Below, piece by piece: positions 57,197-64,000 of a stretch of 64,000 bases of DNA (its first letter is position 1; each line of letters begins with the position of its first letter). Source of the DNA: Leptolyngbya sp. SIOISBB (GTDB lineage Bacteria; Cyanobacteriota; Cyanobacteriia; Phormidesmidales; Phormidesmidaceae); assembly GCA_010671905.1 (NCBI GenBank), contig JAAHII010000001.1:62001-126000 (forward strand). The letters run 5' to 3'. The notes under the pieces were generated by a model. That model did no database searches, was not told the DNA's origin, and saw only the letters and a program-made list of their open reading frames with translations. The translations under genes and the position numbers were made by a program.

Positions 57197-57351
57197 ACCG
57201 ACCATCCTCAAGACCACCCTTATCATACCGAGCATCTCTCTATCGGTTGAACCGCTGTGGTAAAAAACCTTCTTCTGAATATCGCCTACTGGCCAATGAG
57301 CCTTGAAAGATATTATCTGAACTACAAATTCTTCTGAGAAAACAACTATAG

Positions 57352-57386
57352 AAAAACCTCCTGTCGAGCATAAAGCTCAACAGGAG
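57352..57386 (-). terminator. Rho-independent terminator (minus strand)
   Basis: Stem CTCCTGTTGAGC / GCTCGACAGGAG with a five-base loop, followed on the minus strand by GGTTTTTC. It is 246 bases beyond the stop of the coiled-coil membrane gene at 57632, and upstream of the ATPase gene. Confidence 0.75.
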
Positions 57387-57631
57387 ATCATTAGACATTT
57401 CTGGTAAATCTCATGCATCAAAATTTAGGTAGAGCATGAATACAGTCTCAGAGAATATGATTTTATGCTGCTACTGTAATCGTTCAACCATATGCTTTAT
57501 TGATTAACTTCATTTCACTCCTCCTCATTTAAGTAATTTTCTGTAACTACAATCTCTGCTGATAGGCAGAAGCGGTCAAAATCAAAATGTTGTCTTTAAT
57601 AGATGAAGCCAAAATACTCAGCTTTGAGTGT

Positions 57632-57991
57632 TTATGCCCGTTCTACATCTAGTAATTGATAACTGGGCAAAGCCTCAGATCGTAAACTGAGCTTAGGCTC
57701 TTCAGACGGTGAAAAGAAGATTGAAGTAGCCAAGCTGAGGAGCGACAACACGATCGCACCCACCATGAAGCCCACGATTTTGTCTTGTCCTAATTGTGTG
57801 GCTTTGTGGAGTTCCAGGATTTGCACTTTATCTTTAAGCGATCTGATTTCCTGCTGCTGTTGCTCAATTCGATACTGTTGTAGGCGAGCTTCAGCTTGAA
57901 TGTTTTGATAAAAAGCCGTTAACGATTCATGGCTTCCAGTCGATCCAGAACTAATAGAAGAAGGATTAGAAGGATTTGAGAGCATGTTCAT
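57632..57991 (-). CDS. Coiled-coil protein with C-terminal membrane helix, unknown function
   Basis: A 119-residue protein. A Ser/Asn-rich start is followed by a Gln/Glu-rich coiled coil (about 28-68, RLQQYRIEQQQQEIRSLKDK onwards), then one membrane helix (about 74-92, GFMVGAIVLSLLSLATSIFF) and a polar tail. No family is recognised. A gene-free stretch with a terminator follows it. It overlaps slightly with a short open frame upstream that I do not accept as a gene. Confidence 0.55.
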   Translation of the reverse strand: MNMLSNPSNPSSISSGSTGSHESLTAFYQNIQAEARLQQYRIEQQQQEIRSLKDKVQILELHKATQLGQDKIVGFMVGAIVLSLLSLATSIFFSPSEEPKLSLRSEALPSYQLLDVERA

Positions 57992-58096
57992 TTTGTAGAT
58001 GTCCCTTGCGGTTGTAGCTCAATTCTATGCATAGCCGTAGACATAACAATCGGAAAAGTCAACCAACTTTTCTCACATACGCCGTCAATATCCTCA

Positions 58097-58471
58097 TCAG
58101 TAGTGGTAACACCCCTCAATACGGATTTCACGCAGAAAGTCTCCGTATTTCTTAGCCATAATGCTCGTAAAAACACGATAGATTGGGCTCCAATCCATGA
58201 AAAAAGCAGTTTTTATAGTTTCACGAGCCTCTAAAGTTTGGTAATCGCTCTTGTCTACTGAGTCAGATAGGGACGAAAACCTTCTTATATCAATGGTTCC
58301 AGATAAAGATAGATAATCCAAAATGGCCTTTTGCTGGTTCCTAGGGAATTTACTGAGCATGAGCAGACGATCCTGCATGAAATCACGGTTGTACCCCTGA
58401 CCGTAGATATACGAGGTGATTGTTAGGTAATTTACCGGAAAGACAACAATCAATGCTGAGTCAGAAGCCAC
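58097..58471 (-). CDS. Hypothetical 124-residue protein
   Basis: Starts at GTG. The sequence is protein-like (VVFPVNYLTITSYIYGQGYN, DRLLMLSKFPRNQQKAILDY) with a C-terminal helix and an odd CYHY end. It may be incomplete at the 5' side. No family or ribosome-binding site recognised. It lies upstream of the coiled-coil gene on the same strand and next to a region full of broken transposases, so it could itself be a remnant. Confidence 0.35.
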   Translation of the reverse strand: MASDSALIVVFPVNYLTITSYIYGQGYNRDFMQDRLLMLSKFPRNQQKAILDYLSLSGTIDIRRFSSLSDSVDKSDYQTLEARETIKTAFFMDWSPIYRVFTSIMAKKYGDFLREIRIEGCYHY

Positions 58472-58857
58472 TTGCTAGGTCTTGACTTATCCACATCAAC
58501 GTTTGAAAGGGTAGCTTCACTGAGGTGAATGTCAGCAGGTCAGGATAACGAAGATATCTACGTCGGTAAGCAACGTTCTGAAGCTGTGTAATGAGTCAAG
58601 GTGACCGTGACGTCTATCTGGTCAATCCACGATGGTTTTAGAATTTGTTTGTTGTTCGCACTGTTGCACCACTGATGTGGTCATGAAAGCGAGGACGAGG
58701 TGCTGTCCATCGACGGCCAGCGTATTTCGTCACTCCTCCGATGCGGGCCAGAGATCAGGAGCGCTTCCCGGGAGCCGTGTCTGGGGCCGCCAGAATTGGG
58801 GCGCACTGAGAACGATGAACGTGAACAGAAAAATTTAACCAGAGGACGGCCATCTCT

Positions 58858-58962
58858 CAACTACTCGCAGTGCTAGACCTCGAAGGCTGCATACGCCATG
58901 AGTGCTCTAACGGCCATTGCCCAGCAGTTCGTCGAACCTGGACTTTGGACAAAAAAGGAACT
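58858..58962 (+). pseudogene. ISAs1-family transposase remnant (middle part)
   Basis: CTACTCGCAGTGCTAGACCT encodes LLAVLDLEGCI, the DDE-domain segment of ISAs1/H-repeat-associated transposases. A frame change is followed by MSALTAIAQQFVEPG (family text: GCQTEIAQQIVEQG-like). Stops occur on both sides. The C-terminal part continues at 59430. Confidence 0.6.
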
Positions 58963-59273
58963 GGATTGTCGATCAATTCAACGATTTTCCGGGGCTTCTG
59001 GCTGCTGAGAGCCGCTTGGTTTGGAGCTATTCGAGTTTTTGGGCCTCAAGCCGACTTTGCCCAATTCCTGAATATCTCTGAACTTCAGATTTTCGGGGAA
59101 CAGCGATCGCCTTAACGCCGCGTAGACGGAGCCTTTCAGCAACTTGGCCTCATGCAATATCATTCAAACTTTGTCCAAAGTCTAATCGAGCGATATCCTC
59201 TCGCGCCAAGGCGCCCCCGAAAAGCGACCTGAGGATATCGCTCGATTGGGCGAGCCAGACTCAGCTCAAAGAT

Positions 59274-59377
59274 ATAGCAGAATGCGGAATGCAGAGGTCG
59301 GAATGCGGAATTGAAAGGCAGGCTAGAAAGCGGTTTTGACAATCCAGGGCGACCTGATCAAACTGCAGCTCGCTATA
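59274..59377 (-). repeat. 105-bp interspersed repeat, copy 3 (inverted, 104 bp)
   Basis: Reverse complement of copies 1 and 2. It begins TATAGCAGAATGCGGAATGC and ends with GCGACCTGATCAAACTGCAG then CTCGCTATA. It lies between two parts of a decayed ISAs1 transposase. Confidence 0.88.
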
Positions 59378-59429
59378 GTTCTCATGAATATCAACAGACC
59401 CGAAATCAGGAGTACGCTGTCGGGAAAGG

Positions 59430-59591
59430 CGTCGTCACTATCGACTCAATATGGTTGAGTCTCTGATGGCGGCCCATCATTGCTCAGGGCTGAAGCGCGT
59501 TGGCATGATTGAGGCGGTGCGACGCATTTCTAGCAAACCCACCATCCTTGGGTGCCGCTACTATTTGCCCAGTCTAAACGGCGATGTCTGA
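59430..59591 (+). pseudogene. ISAs1-family transposase remnant (C-terminal part)
   Basis: The frame ending in TGA at 59589-59591 reads SGLKRVGMIEAVRRISSKPT then CRYYLPSLNGDV. This corresponds to the segment of ISAs1 transposases that normally reads like SVGMVES...RYYISSL. Upstream it is out of frame. The middle part lies at 58858-58962, so the element was disrupted and deleted. Confidence 0.6.
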
Positions 59592-59809
59592 AAACCCTGA
59601 ACCAACTACGAAACTTTAATCTGGAGCGGTTGCTGGTCTGGCATACCGATACGTTGACTTCGATTACCGGAAGAAGATTGCTCCTCAAGGGTCTATCTGT
59701 AGTCGACACCAATGCTCTTGGGACCATGCAGTATCTGTAAGAACTGTTTTCGCCCATTGTAGGGAACGGAAGGAAGCCTTAGTTTATTCATGCAAGAGGT
59801 CTAATGCCT

Positions 59810-60144
59810 CTGAGCTAACAGAAGCCAAAACGCTTTTTGCTCGACTCAAGCAGTGGCATCGTTGGGGCAAACGGCTGTTTTGACCTACGCTGATGGCGCT
59901 GATCTAGAGGAAACCTTGATTCAATAGGTCTTTGATACCGATTGCTGGATTCTCCAAGCTAGTGATTTATGGCAAGAGTCAACGCAACTTTCACGTGTTG
60001 CCCAAGCGCTGGATTGTCGAGCGAACCTTTGGTTGGTTGCACTAATTTAGGCATCTAAGCAAAGATTATCAAGGACTACCTGGAATAGCTGAAACCGGCC
60101 TCTATCTGTCGAGGACTCAGCTTATGCTCAAACATTTAGCGTAA
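59810..60144 (+). pseudogene. IS5-family transposase remnant (C-terminal)
   Basis: The last part reads [19 protein letters not shown], an in-frame TAA, then FRHLSKDYQGLPGIAETGLY and LMLKHLA before the terminal TAA. This is the C-terminal catalytic region of IS5/IS427-type transposases (ERTFxWL, LSKDYE). The upstream part is broken by several stops. Not functional. Confidence 0.7.
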
Positions 60145-60243
60145 ACTCGAACTTCTCAAATGCCCACTCACCGCTTGGGGCGATCGCTTTTTGGTTGCTA
60201 TATTCTCGATCCTGAATCCACTGTCGGAGACTGGACTCCAGCG

Positions 60244-60818
60244 CTACATGTTTGCTGCAGTGTCAGGCACAATTACCGTGACTGAAGCCTCGATCGGCTC
60301 ACCCTCATACATCAACATTTCGTGACCATTGGCGTTGAGTCCGACTGTCACAACATGCTCTCCTGGCGGCAAACTAGGAAGGTGATACCACTCGCCATAA
60401 ATGCGAGTCACTTGTTCGCCATTGATATAAAGATGGCCGTGACCTTCGGTCAGGTTGCTAGCGGTATTAACGGCTTCAGGTGCAAAAGTCCAGTTGGCGG
60501 TCTGCACTTGCAAATTCCACCCATTGACTGGATCGGGAAAGATATCGACGGTGATTTCGGGCACTGGTTGGCCAGCGGGAACCATCAACATGCCGTGGCT
60601 GTGGCCAGCGTGACCACCGTGCTCACCCTGTTCTACCCCGTGGGGGAGATGAAGCGGGCGCAGCCTGTCCCCCCTCCGTGTGGCATATCGGCAGCTGGAG
60701 CAGTGGATTCGCTGCCGTGATCATGACCCATGTCAGCCCTCAGGCTAGAGATAGAGATCGCCCCCAAGCCCAATGTCAAGAGGGTGGCTGCAGTCAGAGT
60801 TGTAATGGATTTAGTCAT
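60244..60818 (-). CDS. His/Met-rich exported protein, frame broken at a G6 run
   Basis: Two frames of what appears to be one gene. The 5' frame (60633-60818) gives a signal peptide (TAATLLTLGLGAISISSLRA) and the start of a His-rich segment (DMGHDHGSESTAPAADMPHG). The 3' frame (to 60244) continues with EQGEHGGHAGHSHGMLMVPA and a beta-sandwich domain (EITVDIFPDPVNGWNLQVQT, GHGHLYINGEQVTRIYGEWY, PPGEHVVTVGLNANGHEML). Adding one base to the run at 60669-60674 joins them. The His/Met motifs suggest metal binding in the periplasm; proximity to petJ fits but does not prove a copper or iron link. The family name is not known to me. Confidence 0.65.
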
Positions 60819-60926
60819 AATCTACAAAAGTGGCAACTTGCGCGAATTCTGGAAAAACGAGATTGAAACACTGAGCAGCGACTAAGCCAGCGTGAATCGT
60901 CGGACACATGTCTTAGCCTACAGCTT

Positions 60927-61841
60927 CTAACCTACAGCAACTGGAGATTTATGCAACTGCTGCAAGCGTAATTTCGCTTTTTGAGCTCCCGTGAGATCGC
61001 CTTGCTGACGAAACTGCTCAGAGGCCGTTTGATAATCTTGACGGGCAGCATCGGTATCCCCCATCTGTTGCTGCACCAACCCTCGATTGAAGTAGGTTTC
61101 GGCATGGCGAGGATCTAGCGTCAATACCTGGTCAAAATTCTGCAGCGCCGCATGATACTCACCTAGATGGTGACAAATGCAGCCCCGGTTAAAATACGCC
61201 CGCATGTCACTGGCATCCATGGCAACTGCCTGATCGAGGGCAAACTTGGCTTCCTTTAAGTGGTCATTAGACCAGTAAGCGATGCCCAGATCGTTATACA
61301 GATTTGACATCTCTACAGGAGATAGCGCTGCCGCATAGATCAGGGCCTGATGATATTGAGCGATCGCCCCAGCCACATCTCCCTGGGCAAACTTAGCCAG
61401 TCCATAGTTGTAATAGGCCCGGGAGTCGTCTGAGTGAGCGTGTAAATGCTGGTCAAAGGCGGCGATCGCTGCCTCAAACTGTCCTAATCGATAATGGGCC
61501 AGGCCTTGGTAAAAATGCGCCTGCGGATGCTCAGAATTGACTGCCAGCGCCGCCTGACAGCTGTGAGTCGCCAGTTGCGGTTTATTGAGCATGAGTAGAG
61601 TCAAGCACTGATAACTGTAAGCGTCACCAAGTGCCTGACCAGACTTAACCGCCTTCTCAAAGTGATGGATTGCACTGTCGTAGTCTTGGTGCTCGAAGGC
61701 TTCAAGGCCAAGTTGTAGAGGGGTTTGAGGGGCAGCGATTGCCCTCCCCATATAGCCTCCAGTACAACTCAGCAATAGCAATAAGCCCCCAAGCATCACT
61801 CCAAGTCGCTTACCAGCCTTTTTCAGATTGATCCAAAACAT
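60927..61841 (-). CDS. TPR lipoprotein co-transcribed with petJ
   Basis: About 304 residues. The signal peptide ends in a lipobox ([20 protein letters not shown]). Seven or more TPRs follow ([60 protein letters not shown] and further), filling the rest. It is probably periplasmic and membrane-anchored, perhaps helping assembly of exported or redox proteins. The chosen ATG (61841) lies inside the 3' end of petJ, so the two genes overlap by about 30 bases and are likely translationally coupled. Other starts at 61853 and downstream GTG are possible. Confidence 0.8.
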   Translation of the reverse strand: MFWINLKKAGKRLGVMLGGLLLLLSCTGGYMGRAIAAPQTPLQLGLEAFEHQDYDSAIHHFEKAVKSGQALGDAYSYQCLTLLMLNKPQLATHSCQAALAVNSEHPQAHFYQGLAHYRLGQFEAAIAAFDQHLHAHSDDSRAYYNYGLAKFAQGDVAGAIAQYHQALIYAAALSPVEMSNLYNDLGIAYWSNDHLKEAKFALDQAVAMDASDMRAYFNRGCICHHLGEYHAALQNFDQVLTLDPRHAETYFNRGLVQQQMGDTDAARQDYQTASEQFRQQGDLTGAQKAKLRLQQLHKSPVAVG

Positions 61842-62139
61842 AGGTGGCGACATCTTCAATATCTTCACTCGTGAGGCGACCAGCAAATGCTGGCATGGCA
61901 CTCTTACCATTTGTCACCTGAGTCTTAATAGCTTCCAGTGAAGCCATTTCATACTTTTCCAGGTCGGCTAGCTTAAGTGTTTTAGCACCATTGACAACAT
62001 TGCCGCCGCCAATATGGCAAGCTGCACAATTACTTGCAAAGACTTGACCACCGTGGGCAATATCTCCGGCAAATGCAGGCATCGTGGTCACCAGCCAACC
62101 CATACAAACAACACAAAGACCTAAAAATAGCTTTCTCAT
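61810..62139 (-). CDS. petJ: Cytochrome c6
   Basis: A 109-residue precursor with a lumenal signal peptide (cleavage after AFA, residue 24). The mature protein has the haem-attachment motif CAACH (residues 38-42) and the axial Met82 in [12 protein letters not shown]. The C-terminal helix is [17 protein letters not shown]. It carries electrons from cytochrome b6f to photosystem I or cytochrome oxidase in the thylakoid lumen, replacing plastocyanin when copper is scarce. A double palindrome lies in its promoter region. It is the first gene of a unit with the TPR lipoprotein. Confidence 0.95.
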   Translation of the reverse strand: MRKLFLGLCVVCMGWLVTTMPAFAGDIAHGGQVFASNCAACHIGGGNVVNGAKTLKLADLEKYEMASLEAIKTQVTNGKSAMPAFAGRLTSEDIEDVATYVLDQSEKGW

Positions 62140-62171
62140 CGTGCTTTAAACCCAAGGGCTCCTAAATGTCC

Positions 62172-62214
62172 AGTAAATGGAGAAATTTACTCCACTAAAT
62201 GGAGAGTTTAGTGG
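62172..62214 (-). promoter_or_regulatory. Double-palindrome operator candidate upstream of petJ
   Basis: Two adjacent inverted repeats: AGTAAAT-N6-ATTTACT (62172-62191) and CCACTAAA-N7-TTTAGTGG (62192-62214). Both are perfect, and both share the core AAATGGAGA. Their centres are about 21.5 bases apart, two helical turns, as expected for two dimers on one DNA face. They lie 33-75 bases before the petJ ATG, where the promoter should be. In Synechocystis petJ is repressed by the BlaI-like regulator PetR; whether this is that operator is inference. Confidence 0.6.
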
Positions 62215-62430
62215 AAGATGACCTGCTTTTTCGCACTATGCTCTACAAAACTTAGCGATCTCGATTCCGTCGGCTGGCAATTAGCGACTTCCCAGTATCT
62301 TGATCAGAAACGAGCCTTGGTCAGACTATTGCCATGGCTGCTTCAGAAGCCAGAGGGTCAACGATGACACAGCGACCTCGATTGAGCAGCCTGCAACGCC
62401 TGAAGACCGGAAATATTGATCTCAGGGTCT

Positions 62431-62500
62431 TTAGAGCGCGTCATCAATCAATTGATTCCAGAAACCTTTTAGGTTCAGCACAACCGCGCCTGCATTCACT
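62431..62500 (-). pseudogene. 3'-terminal remnant of an unidentified gene (copy B)
   Basis: Short open frame ending AVVLNLKGFWNQLIDDAL then TAA (62431-62433), preceded by an in-frame stop. The DNA across the end (GGTTTCTGGAAT and TTGATGACGCG) matches that at 400-440 near the left edge of the window. Remnant of the same unknown family. Confidence 0.5.
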
Positions 62501-62771
62501 CAACAGGCTAAAGGCCGCCATTCCTTTGTTGAAAGGGTTTGACCTCTAAATAACGTGAGTTCGATGAAATAAACGCTCAAAACCGCTTGAAATAAGTATG
62601 CTTGGAGGTCAGCTATCCCAAAAGGGTAGTCATCAAGCCATCCTTATTGAGAAAAACATCAGATTCTCGATAGCTCACCTTTATTGCGAATGTATTTTAG
62701 GGCAAGCTTTTCCAACGACCTTGATTTGCCTGGATGGCAGCAACCAAATCCCGTCGAACTTACGTTAAATA

Positions 62772-62953
62772 GGGCTTACTGAAAAAGTCCGATTCGTTGA
62801 TATATAGTCATTTCAGCCAACAAAAGACATTGGAAGTGCAAGGTTTATTGACGAGAGAATGCGGGTTTCAGCGATTTCGCTTTGCATGCAAGTGTCAATC
62901 AAAATGACTGTATCCCTCTTTTGTCAAGCATTCTAGACTTTTTCGGCAGCTCC
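62772..62953. mobile_element. 182-bp MITE-like element with target duplication
   Basis: Terminal inverted repeats GGGCTTACTGAAAAAGTC (left) and GACTTTTTCGGCAGCTCC (right) pair over about 14 of 18 positions. The element is flanked on both sides by the same six bases TAAATA (62766-62771 and 62954-62959), a target-site duplication. It has no coding capacity. The ends with AAAAAGTC resemble those of IS4/IS1634-type elements, but no full-length relative is in the window. Confidence 0.7.
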
Positions 62954-63495
62954 TAAATAATGACAGGCCCTAGTTCAAGGCTTAAGTACGATCTTCTAAA
63001 CTCAAAAAGCCAACTGCGATATTGGCAATGGTGTGCTGCTCCGGCTAATACAACAGTTGGCCATAAATTCACCCAGCACTAACCAACTAAATTCTTCCAA
63101 CACTTATCCTTTATCTAGGGCCGGCAGAACCCTCCGATTCATTGTCAAGCTTCCGGGATAGTGTAAACATTACGGCCTGTAAGGGCATCCTGAGAATGCC
63201 AGTACAATTGCTGGCAGGTATCCTTGGCAGTGCTCTACCGACATTTGCATCAAAAAATCAGATATAACGTTTCTGGATCTCGTGAGGTATGGGAATTAAC
63301 CTGAAGTCCTGGCAGCTAAAAGAGAATTAAGACCTCATCGGAGACAAAACGCGGTGTCGATTTAAGCCCGTTATGAAGTACTGGATAGAAATCGTTAAAA
63401 CGTCTCTTAGAAGAGATTTTAAGAATTTTCAGAACTTGCTCCATAACATCACTGATTAATGGCAAAGCACAATCTACCTAGTCACTGTATTTGCA
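62954..63495. other. Intergenic stretch upstream of the glycosyltransferase
   Basis: About 540 bases, AT-rich. A 28-codon frame at 63373-63459 (MKYWIEIVKTSLRRDFKNFQ and on) precedes the glycosyltransferase but has no supporting features. No RNA gene recognised. Promoter of the glycosyltransferase expected here. Confidence 0.4.
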
Positions 63496-64000
63496 ATGAA
63501 GTTCAGTATTGTCATTACTACCTATAATCGATTGCCGTTATTAAAGCGGGCAATCAACTCAGCCCTTAATCAAACGGTGCCTTGTGAGGTTGTTGTTGTC
63601 GACGATGCTTCAGACGATGGCACTGAAGCTTATGTCCGGAGCTTAGGTGACCAAGTCACTTATCACCGCAATGAAAGAAATCTAAATCATGCTGGCAGTG
63701 TGAATGCTGGGGTCAACGTTGCCACAGGAGAGTGGATCAAGTTTTTGGACGATGACGACTATCTAGCAAAAAACTGCATTGAGCAAATGACAGCAGCGAT
63801 TAGTCAACATCCGGAAGCGGTTCTCTGTTCTTGTCGGATTGTTGAAGTCGATGAACAAGAAGTAGAGCTTCGGCGCCGAGGGTCGATCGGGCCAAGTGAT
63901 GTTTTCTTTATCCCGCAAGAGGCTGTTCATTACGGCATGTTATTGGAGCAAATTCCGATTGGAACCCCTGCACAAGTGGCTGCCCAGCGAGAGGCTTTTA
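63496..64000 (+). CDS. Family-2 glycosyltransferase, N-terminal part (runs off the right edge)
   Basis: The first 168 residues of a GT-A enzyme: MKFSIVITTYNRLPLLKRAI, the nucleotide-binding CEVVVVDDASDDGTEAYV, then NERNLNHAGSVNAGVNVATG and the metal-binding aspartate cluster WIKFLDDDDYL. GT2 enzymes transfer sugars from UDP or GDP donors to make polysaccharides or decorate proteins. It probably opens a polysaccharide gene cluster to the right of the window. No clear ribosome-binding site precedes the ATG. Confidence 0.9.
   Translation, partial: MKFSIVITTYNRLPLLKRAINSALNQTVPCEVVVVDDASDDGTEAYVRSLGDQVTYHRNERNLNHAGSVNAGVNVATGEWIKFLDDDDYLAKNCIEQMTAAISQHPEAVLCSCRIVEVDEQEVELRRRGSIGPSDVFFIPQEAVHYGMLLEQIPIGTPAQVAAQREAF

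Noticed and set aside
57470-57535. Very short minus-strand frame (MKLINKAYG) with an AGGAGGAG site
   Set aside because: Only nine codons; a peptide or leader function cannot be supported from sequence alone.
57988-58176. 62-residue frame overlapping the start of the coiled-coil gene by four bases
   Set aside because: It overlaps the better 124-residue frame, and its composition is not protein-like; the ATGA overlap looks coincidental.
58632-58838. Cys-rich frame (FVCCSHCCTTDVVMKART) resembling the zinc finger of IS1-type transposases
   Set aside because: Similarity is limited to one short cysteine motif and no other part of IS1 could be found.

Overview
The window reads as chromosomal DNA of a cyanobacterium. 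Evidence is the NDH-1 pair ndhF/ndhD, a cytochrome c6 gene (petJ), a short plastid-type 4-hydroxyphenylpyruvate dioxygenase, an MCE/ABC lipid-transport pair of the Ycf22/TGD type, and very frequent GCGATCGC-type (HIP1) octamers. The many signalling, TPR/CHAT, PEP-CTERM and two-partner-secretion genes suggest a large-genome, probably filamentous, Leptolyngbya-like lineage. The genus cannot be fixed from sequence alone.

Layout. 0-5 kb: an IS630 transposase end, a lipoprotein, mannose-1-phosphate guanylyltransferase, an LCP envelope protein and an SRPBCC protein. 5-16 kb: a secreted TPR-CHAT protein, an unannotated 35-residue membrane protein with its own terminator, MCE plus ABC ATPase, YvcK, a CDF metal transporter and HPPD. 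16-19 kb: a NACHT NTPase with a hexanucleotide-repeat segment, a Uma2 nuclease, and a mosaic of broken gene pieces. 19-35 kb: a MinD-like ATPase, a small winged-helix-like protein, a CHASE2 membrane sensor (frameshifted), a DUF928 protein, a PEP-CTERM protein, then a tight operon of filamentous-haemagglutinin exoprotein (frameshifted), its TpsB/ShlB pore and a TPR-CHAT protein. 35-42 kb: a substrate-binding protein, hybrid kinase and REC-kinase operon, plus an uncharacterised gene whose 5' end recurs as fragments elsewhere. 42-53 kb: META protein, HMA copper-chaperone-like protein, EamA exporter, glcD, a trypsin-like protease with PPC domains, ndhD and ndhF. 53-58 kb: a lone sugar-ABC permease, a P-loop ATPase/TPR gene pair and small unknown genes. 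58-60 kb: decayed ISAs1- and IS5-type transposases. 60-64 kb: a His/Met-rich secreted protein, a TPR lipoprotein and petJ under a double-palindrome operator, a 182-bp MITE, and the start of a family-2 glycosyltransferase.

The most system-like region is 19.4-34.9 kb. Its core is an exoprotein, an outer-membrane transporter and a caspase-fold TPR protein in one operon, preceded by DUF928 and CHASE2 genes. A 105-bp interspersed repeat occurs three times complete and once truncated. Four long genes are broken by one-base shifts at runs of five or six G/C. This is either sequence error or slipped-strand variation and should be resolved before any is called a pseudogene.
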